A stretch of DNA of 64,000 nt from Patiria miniata (Eukaryota; Echinodermata; Asteroidea; Valvatida; Asterinidae). A program made the position numbers and the translations under genes. Every line of letters starts with the position of its first letter. Within the stretch, counting starts at the first letter, position 1. The DNA is taken from positions 9,486,927 to 9,550,926 of the forward strand of contig NW_024037063.1 in assembly GCF_015706575.1 (NCBI RefSeq), given 5' to 3'. Under the pieces are notes generated by a model that did no database searches, had not been told where the DNA came from, and saw only the letters and a list, made by a program, of their open reading frames with translations. Positions 1 to 10,847 of the stretch are shown here, in pieces.

Positions 1-615
1 CACAATCTATGCCGAAACAGGAAATCTTTACACAGTAACTTAATGATAATTTGGCATTATAAACTTTCGCAGGACTAGGATAAAAGTTTATTGCATGACC
101 AACTGATTTAGATGATACAATACCTGAGTGTCAATTTCAGTGTCAATCGAACGATAAATAAATCTATATCACACAAGACATACTATAAATACAGTACACT
201 AGTCAAAAGTGCAGAGTATTAATGTCCAAAACCGAGTGAGGGCGCCCTTTACCGTAATACAATACCTGTCAAAAAGGCCTGGAAAGTATTGACCACCTAG
301 CCTTATACATGTATTTTAAGAAAGATACACTGTGGACATAAATACAAAAACTAGTCCTACTTTAGCAAACTACACATGAATATTCACTACATGAGTGCTT
401 ACTAGGAATCTATCCGTATCCATCCGGGTGAAACGCATAGCGTTAATAATAGGCGTCGCCATGTTGGATAAAATTTAACGACACAAATTGCTTATGATAA
501 AGTTCCATACTAGTTTAACACAAAAATCAACCTATGTGGGGAATCTGTACAACAATAATATGGCCTGATATGTTTGGATGAAACTAAAATTATTAAAACT
601 AGGAAAAATTCATAC
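1..615. other. No gene seen; cassette-related repeat fragment
   Basis: Bases 110-310 match 3562-3740 (CAATACCTGAGTGTCAATTT to GTCAAAAGGCCTG), so this stretch belongs to the same duplicated landscape as the array. No coding signal. Confidence 0.55.
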
Positions 616-801
616 CTGAAGATCGGTTTGAACGCGGCCAGTCCAACACACGAGGCTGGCGAACAGTGTTTGCCCGCGGCCGCGTGGTGGCGCCGCAACC
701 GCTCCACGGACAGATGAGCAAGAGTGATGCCTAACCGATCGTACATCACGAACAACGCTGTTAGAACTTTGATGATCGTTTTAGGCGTTAAGCCTGCCAC
801 C
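616..801 (-). other. Candidate GC-rich internal exon, unknown protein
   Basis: On the minus strand a 186-bp stretch open in one frame lies between acceptor TTTCACCTGCAATGCAG and donor CTTCAG|GTATGA. It would encode LTPKTIIKVLTALFVMYDRL and then a basic Cys-containing segment ending AAFKPIF. It is much more GC-rich than its surroundings. I do not recognise the peptide. It could be an exon of a gene nested or overlapping on the other strand, or part of an old transposon. Confidence 0.3.
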
Positions 802-1580
802 CTGCATTGCAGGTGAAAGAGAACATATGGAATAGAGCTTATGCAAATGTGTCAATACTCTTATCAGGAGTCAGCAGCGGCTATTGTTTGCACAGCCGGG
901 AAGCATGGCGTTCTACAGGGTGGTTCAAAATAATAGAAATCCACTTTGACAGGAATTTTCAATATAATACCTAGTTTACCTATTTCGATTGTTTCTCCAC
1001 ATAGTAGTACAATATAGCCCTTTATCCATGCATAGTGCACACAGCTCATTAAATGTCACAAGGATAGTGATATTGTGCTAAGTGATATTATGCTAATTTG
1101 AATACGGCACCAAATTCAGTCTTGTACACGTGTTGTATGGAAATTGGACGATTTTCACAAAAAATTGAAACCTTACTAACAAAATGTTTTGACCTTTTTA
1201 TTGAGGCTGTGTGATTATTCATGTCAGTGTTTGTTACCATTTCAAATGTTAAAATGGGCTTCTTTGTTAGCAAGGTCTTTTCAAATGGAAATGTTCAAAC
1301 ATGCATTATTGCATTTTGTATTGGAGTATACCTCCGTGGACAAACAGGTTTCGCACATGAAATGTTCAAACTACCATAGCTCATGGACAATATATGCAAT
1401 TGCAAAGATTTTTTCTTCACATTATGTTTAAAGGCCATTTTTCAATAGCTACTATTCAAATCATATTGTAAAAATTATGTTTACAATTAGTTGAAATTGC
1501 TTTCAAGTGGATTTCCATTTGATATATTTACAAAAAAAAACAGGTGCTTTCCTTGACCATCTTTTTCTTTTTATTTCTAG

Positions 1581-1601
1581 AATTGGTGAAAGCAGTCAGG
1601 G
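1581..1601 (+). other. Micro-insert A (21 bp), donor lost
   Basis: It follows TTTTTATTTCTAG. Phase-1 reading would be LVKAVR between two split codons. By alignment with copy B the donor GT has become GA, so this copy should not splice as a 21-bp exon. Flanks on both sides match copy B closely. Confidence 0.45.
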
Positions 1602-2473
1602 GAAATTTGTCTTTGTGATCCCTGAATTTTTACTTGAAGAACAGTTAATTTTGAAAAGATGGCAATCAAACGGTTGTCTGCAAAGCCTCTGGCCCATGCA
1701 ATAAAACAATTCAATGGTAACATTAGCCCACCGGCCTTCTTCTTTCGTATGATAAGCAGCTTATAATGTCAGATCTAGATTAGAAAGCCAGGCAGCGTCT
1801 GTGCCTTTATGGATTGCCTTGAAGCCCCCCACAGAGGCACCTGCCTGTAACACATACATGCACTGTGATCTACTTGATCAAACACCCTAATCATGTCATT
1901 GAAACATTGGTCATATAATCATTTGAAACAGGCATACTGTACGTTTTGCTAGATATACATGCGTGTATTGGGCTGATGCACTCGCCAGAAAAAGAAAATA
2001 ATAAAAAACATGTTTAGAAACTGGCAATAAGCTTTGAGCCTGAATGTCCGCAGGCTGATTTGTCAAATTGCCCTCAACCACGTACATGAGGCCTAACCCG
2101 AATTTGACAGGGCAAGAAGCTAGGTAAAATCCGAGACAGGCGCTATAATATTTTATAAAAGTTGGCCACAATTAATGGAATAATTGATGGAAATGGAAAT
2201 GGAAAAATTGATGGAAATGGCTGGCAAACCCCTGTCCACCCGAAAAAAAGGAACATTTTGTCCATGAGCTATGATAGCTCATGGACAAAATATGCAATTG
2301 CAACGATTTTTTCGTCACATATGTTTAAAGGCCATTTTTCAATAGCTACTAATCAAAAGTTGAAAATTATTTTTACAATGAGTTGAAATTGCTTTCAAGT
2401 GGATTTTTATTTGATATATTTGCAAAAAAATGCAAGTGCTTTCTTTGATAATTTTTTTCTTTTTTATTTCCAG

Positions 2474-2494
2474 AACCCGACGATTGCATGATGT
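2474..2494 (+). other. Micro-insert B (21 bp), candidate microexon
   Basis: It lies between TTTATTTCCAG and GTAAGTTG. Phase-1 reading is PDDCMM between split codons. The length is a multiple of three and the phase is 1-1, so including or skipping it keeps the frame of the P-loop exon. Confidence 0.5.
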
Positions 2495-3185
2495 GTAAGT
2501 TGTCTTTGTGATCCCTGAATTGTTTACTTGAAGAACAGTTAATTTTGAAAAGATGGCAATCAAACGGTTGTCTGCAAAGCCCCTGCCCCAGGCGATAAAA
2601 ATATTTCAATGATAATATTAGACCACCGGCCTTCTTCTTTCGTATGATAAGCAGCTTATAGTGTCAGATCTAGATTAGAAAGCCAGGCAGCGTCTGTGCC
2701 TTTATGGATTGCCTTGAAGCCCCCCACAGAGGCACCTGCCTGTAACACATACATGCACTGTGATCTACTTGATCAAACACCCTAATCATGTCATTGAAAC
2801 ATTGGTCATATAATCATTTGAAACAGGCATACTGTACGTTTTGCTAGATATACATGCGTGTATTGGGCTGATGCACTTCGCCAGAAAAAGAAAGAATAAA
2901 AACATGTTTAGAAACTGGCTTTAAGCCTGACTGTCCGCAGGCTGATTAGTCAAAATGCCCTCAACCACGTACACGAGGTCTAACCCGAATTTGACAGGGC
3001 AAGAAGCTAGGTAAAATCCGAGACAGGCGCTATAATATTATATAAAAGATGGAATAATTGATGGAAATGGCTGGCCAACCCCTGTCCACCCGAAAAAAAG
3101 GTGAACAGTTTTGGTGGTGTGACATATATTTTTGCCAAAATGCAGGTGCTTTACTTGACCATTTTTGTTTTGTTTCTATTTCCAG

Positions 3186-3206
3186 ACCCAAGAGAACTTC
3201 GACGAA
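3186..3206 (+). other. Micro-insert C (21 bp), candidate microexon
   Basis: It lies between CTATTTCCAG and GTAAGTTG. Phase-1 reading is PRELRR between split codons, faintly like the PAEIRN that opens the P-loop exon at 10703. Intact splice signals; 21 bp; phase 1-1. Confidence 0.5.
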
Positions 3207-3249
3207 GTAAGTTGCCTTTGTGATCTCTGAATTTTCACTTGAAGTACAA

Positions 3250-4606
3250 TGTCGGTCATTTTCAGATCGGTATACATACAATGTATGTCAAAGTGTACTA
3301 TAGAAGTTTATTTTCATTATTTGTGAACCATGATCTTGAGCATCACTGTTCATTTCCGGCACTGCATACATGCACAAAACAAAAATATTACTATAGTGAA
3401 CTGACAACTTGAACATAAAGTCCCGGTACACAATAGTGACGGTACACAATTTTTGCGGGCCCAGCATGCCAGGTACTTTTTAAACGAAAGGATTCTTGTT
3501 CACATGTGTCACAATCAAGAAAAAACTCCCTGAGACGGATCATACGGTAGTATTCCGTGAGATTTACAATACCTGAGTGTCAATTTCAGTGTCAATCGAA
3601 CAGTAAATAAATCTACATCACACTAGGCATGCTATTAATACAGTACACGAGTAAAATGATGCACAATATTAATGTTTACAACCGACTATGAGTGCGCCCT
3701 TTTCCGTATCACAATACATGTCAAAAGGCCTGAAAATGGGTGTACTTTGCCTTATATTTTATTCATAAATACCTAAGACAGTTTACGCATTCCCATTGGT
3801 CGAGAGCCCGTCACGTGGCCGGTCTTAAACGGTTGATAAAGACATGGCTAGCTGGTCTTTAACGCTTTTCCAGTGTCACATGAAATTTGGACTCCTATGA
3901 AATCCGGTGCCTTTTAACGTTTCATTGGTTATGAACGTTCAAATTCCTCCCGTATGCATGCGCAATGTACTACCAGTGAATCAGTATTTCATGTAGTCTG
4001 GTTCCTCGACCTGACAATTTCCCCCGACGTACGTCCACACGTCTAAATTGTAGGTCAGGCAGCCCCCATGGCTAAAAATAAACATGACGGCATTGACGCC
4101 CCTTTTTCAAAGCTCGGCTTCGTTTCCGAACTCGCTTTATCACTTAAAGCTTTTAACGTTCCGATCAAATTTTTAAAATAAATCACTTGCTTCATATATC
4201 ATACAGTTATGATATACAGTTTTATACTTCTGTAAGAAAACATTGACTTATTTTGACCTGGAATCTTCAAAGTTAGACTCCCAAATAGCACTGTTAGCAG
4301 GCGGAGCTGTATTGAGACCACGCCGAGTTTTGGAAAATGCCGGTAACGGTCGTCAAATTCAAACTAGTACATGACGCAGCAAAATGTTTGCCCCTGAATT
4401 TAAGTTTTCTAAATAAAAGCAATGGATATTAATTATCAACTTGTTTTTAAAAGTTTTTAATAAACAATTAGCATTTAATACAACCTTTATTATACTCGGA
4501 AATACTCGGGCACTCTCCGATTGTCGCCGAAAAGAATTCGGCAAACTTCGGATATTTTCGGAAAAAGGAGGAATTCCTCCCGTTTTAGTCACGTGACGTA
4601 AATTGT
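3250..4606. other. No gene seen; spacer within the cassette array
   Basis: 3562-3740 repeats bases 110-310. The part 3775-4600 is not shared with the other cassette copies and contains two CACGTG-like palindromes (3814, 4590) and an A/T-rich middle. It is probably an insertion, but I could not find matching ends. Confidence 0.4.
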
Positions 4607-5709
4607 AAAACAAAACAAAGTGACTTGTGAACTGACATTTTTAAGATATATAAAGTCTCAAGTGATGGAACACGATTTGGGGCAGTAAGGTATACTTTTT
4701 ACATAGAGAGGTTCTTGGTCACATGTGTCAGAATTAAGGAAAAACTCACGGAGACGGATTCTACGGTAGTATTCCGTTAGATCTTGACTGAGCTCTGCCT
4801 GATTCACAGTACAGGGAGTAGGACAAATACTGATTCACAAAACGGGTAGTGAAACAAAACTTAATACCCTTGGAGAGAGGTTGATGTTCAGGGTCAGATA
4901 TGGATGAGAAGGAAAGGTTAAACTACGGCACTGTAAGGGGGTGGTGGTTGGTTGATCTCTTGGCATTTCATGTTAACGGAACTACAACTTCTCCACTGTC
5001 ATATGTAATCCAGTGGCTTTGGGTTCACTCATTAGTTAGTTGCTTGTATACGTATATCACCATTGAAATTCATTCTTGAATTCTACTGGTAGTTCTTACT
5101 ATCTATGTGTACAACATAGAACTTGTTAAACTTGCTACAACTATATATGATTATATGCTAGGAATAATTATATTTAAAATACCCACTAGGAAAATCTAAG
5201 TATTTGGAGAATACTTATGAATAAACGGATACATTATCAAACTAATTAAGAAAGAATCCTCTAAGCACTAACAATAACACTGACATCGATAAAAGGATCA
5301 TCATCTTTTCCTGAAAAAGTAAAAGTGCAATATCGGTGTAAAACAATAATTTACAATAAAGGCAAATTTATAAAACAGCAACATGATTAATAAGAACAAA
5401 TCATAGGAAAACAGAAGAGAATTCGGGAACTTACCTGTTTCAGAATAAAACGGTATAAGCATGACTGTCCGCAGACTGAAGTCAGAATGCCCTCAATCAC
5501 TTACATGAGGCCTTACCCGAATTCGACAGGCCAAGATGCTAGACCGACTTCAAGACAAGCACTATATATATATTAGTTGGCCACAATTTATGAATTATTG
5601 ACGGAAATGGCTGGCCAACCACCTTCCAGTTCCAACCCCCCCCCCCAAAAAAAAAGCGGGAAAATGCAGGTGCTTCCTTGACCATTTTTGTTTGTTTGTT
5701 TTTATCCAG

Positions 5710-5751
5710 AGCGTGTAGCGTTTAAAGATTCAGCATTTAAACGTCGTGGAC
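5710..5751 (+). other. Micro-insert D (42 bp), candidate exon
   Basis: It lies between TTTTATCCAG and GTAAGTTG and is exactly twice 21 bp. Phase-1 reading is RVAFKDSAFKRRG, itself a loose duplication (VAFKD / SAFKR). Phase 1-1 is kept. Confidence 0.5.
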
Positions 5752-5906
5752 GTAAGTTGTATTTGTATTCTCTAAATTTTCACTTGAAGAACAGTTTATG
5801 TCCTTTTCAAATGGGTTCATATACTGTCAAAGTGTACTGTCCGTGCTTATTTTTATTATTTGTGAACCATGAACTTCAGAGTTACACTGATCGTTTCCAA
5901 TTGTAG

Positions 5907-5927
5907 ATACTAAAGCACTTCTGAAAA
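5907..5927 (+). other. Micro-insert E (21 bp), candidate microexon
   Basis: It lies between CCAATTGTAG and GTATGTTG. Phase-1 reading is TKALLK. It is only 155 bp after insert D. The pyrimidine tract is weak because the sequence before it is the cassette segment that elsewhere follows the donor; the downstream flank is the usual one. Confidence 0.42.
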
Positions 5928-7395
5928 GTATGTTGCCTTGTGTTCTCTGAATTTGCACTTGAAGTACAGTTCATGTCCTATTGAATGGTACACACACTGC
6001 CAAAGTGTACTGTACATGTTGATTTCATCATGTGTAAACCATGATCTTGAACATTCACTGATCGCTTCCCATCAAATACATGTAAAAACAAAACAAAGTG
6101 ACTTATGAACTGACAATTTGAAGTAAAATATAAAGTCTCAAGTGATGGAACACGATTTGGGGGAGTAAGGTATACTTTTTAAACAGAGAGGTTCTTGGTC
6201 ACATGGGTCAGATTCATGGACAAACTCACGGAGACGGATCCTACAGTGGTATACCGTTCGATCTTGGCTGAGCTCTGACTGATTCACAGTACAGGGAGTA
6301 GGACAAATACTGATTCACAAAACGGGTAGTGAAACAAAACTTAATACCCTTGGAGAGAGGTTTATGTTCAGCGTCAGATATGGATGAGGAAAACAAGTTA
6401 AACTACGGCACTGTAAGGGGGTGGTGGTTAGTTGATCTCTTGGCATTTCATATTAACGGAACTTCAACTTCTCCACTGTCATATGTATTTAAATTGGCTT
6501 TGGGTTTACTCATTAGTTAGTTGCTGGTATACGTATATCCCCATTGAAATTCATTCTTGAACTCTACTGGTCACTGATTTATAGTTCTTAGTCTTACTTT
6601 CTATATGTGTATATTCTTTTCAGATACCAAATTACGTCACATATTGAATGCGATTATTGTTTGTACTGAAGTTAGTGCCAACTAATTTATGAAAACACAA
6701 ACACAATCAATAGTTCTCTATTAGTAAAAAAAAAAAAAAACAGTCCTATAGCTGATTGTGTCTTTGCAATTGTACCAATTGTACATAAGACAACATTATC
6801 CAGAAGAGTTAAACGTGCTACAACTATATATGATTATATGCTGGGAATAATTATATTTAAAATCCCATCTAGGAAAATCTAAGTATTCGGTGAATAGTTA
6901 TGAATAAACAGATAAATAATCAAACTAATTGAGAAAGAATCCTCTAAGCACTAAAATAACATTGACATTTATAGAAGGATCATCATCTTTTCCTGAAAAA
7001 GTAAAAGTGCAATATCGATGTAAAACAATAATTTACAATAAAAGCAAATTTATAAAACAGCAACTTGATTAATCATAGGAAAACAGAAGAGAATTCGGGA
7101 ACTCGCTTATTTCAGAATAAAACGGTATGAGCATGACTGTCCGCAGACTGAAGTCAGAATGCCCTCAATCACTTACATGAGGCCTACCCGAATTCGACAG
7201 GCCAAGATGCTAGATCGACTTCAAGACAAGCACTATATATAATAGTTGGCCACAATTAATGAAAATTATTGACGGAAATGGCTGGCCAACCCCTGTTCAC
7301 TCCCCCAAAAGGAAGTTTTGTTGGAGTGTGATATATATACATTTGCAAGAAAAATACAGGTGCTTTACTTTACCCTTTTTCCCTTTAATTTCTAG

Positions 7396-7415
7396 TATGC
7401 GAAGCAGAAATGATA
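7396..7415 (+). other. Micro-insert F (20 bp), frame-breaking
   Basis: It lies between TTAATTTCTAG and GTAATCGCC. It is one base short of the usual 21, so inclusion would shift the frame. It may be a decayed copy. Confidence 0.4.
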
Positions 7416-7492
7416 GTAATCGCCTTGTCTTCTCTCAATTTACAATTGGGGAACAGGTTTTTGTCTAATTGGTACACATGGTTTTCTAAGTT

Positions 7493-8032
7493 GGGCTATT
7501 CACAATGCAGTGCGCCACCAAAATTTGCCATGGTGAGTCCATTTTGCAAGTTTACGGTCGACAAAAATAGCCCATTTGAGTGAGTGTCAGTAGACAATTT
7601 GAGTAAATTTGTTTTAGATTGGGGCAAAGCGTTCTGCCGCCTTACTAAAAACATCATATTGATAAAAAGAAAAGAAAGGGGCAAACAGATCCTCGAATCT
7701 TACGCCTACCAAAATACTGACGGGAAAAACTAACAATTTCAAATGTCCCGCGTTGCGAATTTGTCGACCATTTCCCAAAATGCACTGGGGAAAAAATAAC
7801 TCTCCGTGGCAAACTCTTGGCGGCAGTGGCGTAGCCACGGGGGGCGTGGAGGGCGGCAGCCCCCCCCCCCCCGAAACTTTGTCGCCTCAGTCGCCCCCCC
7901 CCAAAAAAAACCCTGAGATTTAGAGTTTCTAAACAATTATCATCGATCTACATGACGCCCCCCCCCCCACACTGAAAAATTTCTGGCTACGCCCCTGCCC
8001 GGCGCGGCGGCGCACTGCATTGTGAATCGCCC
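7493..8032. mobile_element. Non-autonomous DNA transposon (540 bp) with a nested element
   Basis: The ends are inverted: GGGCTATTCACAATGCAGTG at the left and its near-perfect complement ending AATCGCCC at the right, about 24-27 bp. It interrupts a cassette copy: the flank AATTGGTACACAT occurs on both sides. A second element (7824-7997) is nested inside. No coding region. Confidence 0.8.
7824..7997 (-). mobile_element. hAT-like non-autonomous element with poly-C/G runs
   Basis: Terminal repeats are CAGTGGCGTAGCCA and TGGCTACGCCCCTG. The interior (CTGAGATTTAGAGTTTCTAA) is the minus-strand version of segments at 21600 and 22030. CAGTGGCG ends are typical of hAT elements; no clear 8-bp duplication is seen here. 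Confidence 0.65.
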
Positions 8033-8429
8033 GAATTGGTACACATACTGTCAAATGGTACTCTCCGTGCTCATTGTTATCATTTGTAAGCCATGGACTT
8101 TAGCATAACTGATCGCTTTGCATCATGTACAAAAAGTGTGAACTGACAATTTGCACATCAGTTTCAAGTGATGGTACACGATGTTTGGGAGTACCGGTAC
8201 CCAGGTACTTTTTACATAGAAGCGTTCTTGGTCACATGGGTCAGAATCAAGGAAAAACTAACGGAGAAGGATCCTATGCGGTAGTTTTCTGTGAAATTTT
8301 GGCTGAGCCCTGTGTGATTCACAGTACTGGGAATGGGACAAATACTGAGACCCTCGGAGACAACTTTATGTTCAGCGTCAATATGGATGAGGAAGAAAGG
8401 TTGGAAAGGAGTGGTGGTTAGTTAGTATT

Positions 8430-9050
8430 CATATTAACGAAATTACGACCTCTCGACTGTCCTGTGTCATTCCAGTGGCTTTGGGTTTACTCATTGGCTA
8501 GTTACTTTGTCACCATAGAAATGTATACATGAACTATACTGGTCACTGATTCAGTTTGTACAGCCTATACGAGCAAAATGCTTTTCAGACACAAAATAAC
8601 ATCATAATGAATTCAACTATTGTTTGTACTGAAGCAGTTCCAACAAAACTGTGAAAAGAAACCCAAATGCAATCAATAATTCTCTGTTAATGAGCAAACT
8701 GTTGGTCCTATAGCTGACTGTCTTTTCAATTGTATATAAAGAGCAAAGCACTACAGCAGATACATTTACTAAAACTATATGATTATCAGCTAAAAATAAT
8801 TATATTTTAACTCACTGGGGAAATCGCAAGTAATTGGTGAATAGTTTAATAAACGGATTAATTATCAAACAGTGTGCCCATGTCCACATCTAGTCCCAAA
8901 CAAAATGACCTTTCTATGCCACTAGATAAAGGATATAAATGGATCAGTCGGGAAAGAACATTACACTTGTGCCGCGTGCGGGAACGTAGCAATACCAGAT
9001 TCAAATCTATATGGTTTACATATAATTAAGATAAACCATGGTAAAAACCA
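8430..9050. other. No gene seen; decayed cassette tail
   Basis: 8460-8880 still resembles 5020-5230 and 6490-6910 (CCAGTGGCTTTGGGTTTACT and following blocks). After 8880 the similarity ends and nothing recognisable is present. Confidence 0.45.
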
Positions 9051-9800
9051 GTTTTGAATTAGGTAACTATTCGACAAACGTCAAATGTATGTATGTAAGT
9101 TTATATTTGATCATGTACTTAATATGTTCTAGTGAACTTGTTCCAGTTGTTTGAAAAATGGGAGAAATATTATGAAAATGTACGTAGCTTTTATCCGCGT
9201 AGGCCTAATGCATCTATCTCAACGACTTTACTTTCTGTTCGCCATGCATATATTTATATGTACATCACATCGAAACAGATATGAAAAAGTTTAGAACCAT
9301 AGGTAATCAACATTTAAGTATTTTTCAAAGTTATTTTTTTAGACAAAAGCAATGAAATACCTGCTCATGGGGCTATAGTTACTGACGTTATCAACATGTA
9401 TATTTAAACTGCCTTTCTGTACAGTGCATGTATGTTCATAGTTTTTAACTGAAAGCAAATGTTGGTTTCACAGTATTGTTAAAGTGACTTTTTTTGCCAG
9501 TTGTCAGAAAATGGAAAAAAAACGTACAAAAGGGTGTATCGCTGTGTAATGTTTTTACATTCATGTACAAGGTTTGCATTTCACATCTATCCATCTCAGA
9601 AAAAAAAACTGAGTTGGCTAGTCAATTTTCAATGATTTCAACCCACGAAACTGTGCTTGCTGTGCATCAAAACGAATTATGAGAAACTTTGGAGTCCAAG
9701 GTTATCAACGTTTCAGTGCTTTTTAATATTTTTCTAGCCCAATCTAATGTAAAAGCTGCTCAAGGAGCCATACTGAATACATTTCCAGGCTGGAAGACAT
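9050..9800 (+). repeat. Diverged tandem pair with exon-like segments
   Basis: 9290-9400 and 9680-9790 align: AGAAAC/AGAACC, GGTTATCAACGTTT, a T-rich tract, TAG, then an open segment. In phase 1 the two segments read SNEIPAHGAIVTD (from 9342) and SNVKAAQGAILNT (from 9738). No good donor follows either. They may be decayed exon copies: both recall the linker pattern x-E-I-x-x-x-G at the start of the P-loop exon. Confidence 0.35.
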
Positions 9801-9904
9801 TTTCTCTTCCACGACCTTTTTAATGTAATGCTACAGTTTATATTATGGAAGAGCATGTCAATTAAATGAACTTAATATGGCACATGGATGTAGATGTACA
9901 TGTA

Positions 9905-10515
9905 CAGGGTGAGTCTAAAAAAAGCGGAACCCTTAACCCCCCCTAAAAAATATATATATATATATATATATTTCGTATTAAAAAAAATATGTAGCACCAA
10001 AATTATAATGACTTAAAGAGAAAACATTCAGAAACTACTTTTAGATAAAAAAAAAAAGCCTGAAATTGCTCAATCTGTTCAAAGAATGTCCCCATTTTAA
10101 CACAATGACCCTAAAACCTGTTTCGTCCAAAAAAAGAAGAAATGTATGGTTTGTTCTAACTGTTTAAAACAACAAAGAAAACAACTGTCAACAACTGTAG
10201 TACACAATACTTTTATTAACAACCCTGCTTAGGCAAACAATATAATTTATACAATCCACTTTTTTTAAAGATGGGCTTTCAAAAGGACTTTTGTGAATAT
10301 TTTTAACTTTTAAACTGAGGTTTTATCGCTAGTGATGTTTGAAGACAATTGTGACGACGACTCTTGAAATCGCATTTTTGGACAAAAGAGGTTTTTAGGT
10401 TATTGTGTTTATTGGCTTATTGGCTTTCCAGTCATTATTATTGGTGCTACATATGTTTTTCAATATGAAACATATTTTGGGGGGTTTTGGTTCTGCTTTT
10501 TTTTTACTCACCCTG
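9905..10515. mobile_element. Mariner-like non-autonomous element (611 bp)
   Basis: Ends are inverted over more than 20 bp: CAGGGTGAGTCTAAAAAAAG at the left, and ACTCACCCTG after a T-run at the right. Similarity continues inward (ATGTAGCACCAA against TTGGTGCTACAT). A TA precedes the left end; the right flank is TC, so the TA duplication is not perfect. No transposase is left. A similar right end, GACTCACCCTG, is at 34598. Confidence 0.72.
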
Positions 10516-10702
10516 TCTTTCGATCAAGAAACTCGATTACACGATCCAGCTTGGTCGAACTATAACAACAGTTGCATTCTGTAAACCAGACACATAGTAT
10601 TATTCCGTGCTCCGCTCACATTTGTGGAATAACTTACAGTATCAAAACATTGTATGAGAAAGTTAAGAATTAGGTGTAAGCCTTTTTCGAATTGTTTTCT
10701 AG

Positions 10703-10847
10703 ACGTGCCTGCTGAAATAAGGAATCAGGGAGTTTATCAAAAAGCACTCGAAAAAGGCAGTGCAACAGTACATCGCACACGACTGATGATCGTCGGTCAA
10801 GAACGAGTTGGAAAAACTAGCCTGATGAGGAGTCTCATTCATGCAAG
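10703..10847 (+). CDS. ROCO exon: Roc P-loop
   Basis: The acceptor is TTGTTTTCTAG and the donor is AAG|GTCTGT. The exon enters in phase 1 and leaves two bases of a codon. It encodes a short linker (VPAEIRNQG) and then TRLMIVGQERVGKTSLMRSL, a beta strand followed by a Walker A loop with the G-x4-GKT pattern of Roc domains. The entry phase matches the phase of the exon-like micro-segments found between 1581 and 5927. Confidence 0.9.

Larger units (their letters stand above)
1377..3105 (+). repeat. Tandem duplication of about 895 bp
   Basis: Two adjacent copies start at AGCTCATGGACAA (1377 and 2275) and end near GGAATAATTGATGG. They share, with few changes, the block from GATCTAGATTAGAAAGCCAG to GACAGGGCAAGAAGCTAGG. 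Each holds one micro-insert (A and B). This is the youngest-looking duplication of the array. Confidence 0.85.
1200..8560 (+). repeat. Array of diverged copies of an intronic cassette with exon-like micro-inserts
   Basis: The same blocks recur in order: an acceptor after a T-rich tract, a short variable insert, a donor GTAAGTTG followed by CTTTGTGATCTCTGAAT and ACTTGAAGAACAGTT, then ACTGTCAAAGTGTACT, then CTCAAGTGATGG-ACACGAT, TGGTGGTTAGTTGATCTCTT, ATGACTGTCCGCAG and GGAAATGGCTGGCCAACC. Inserts occur at 1581, 2474, 3186, 5710, 5907 and 7396. The best-preserved larger pair is about 4607-5800 against 6087-7330; 1377-2271 and 2272-3105 are a tandem pair about 895 bp apart. The array lies upstream of the first recognisable ROCO exon on the same strand. 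Confidence 0.8.
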
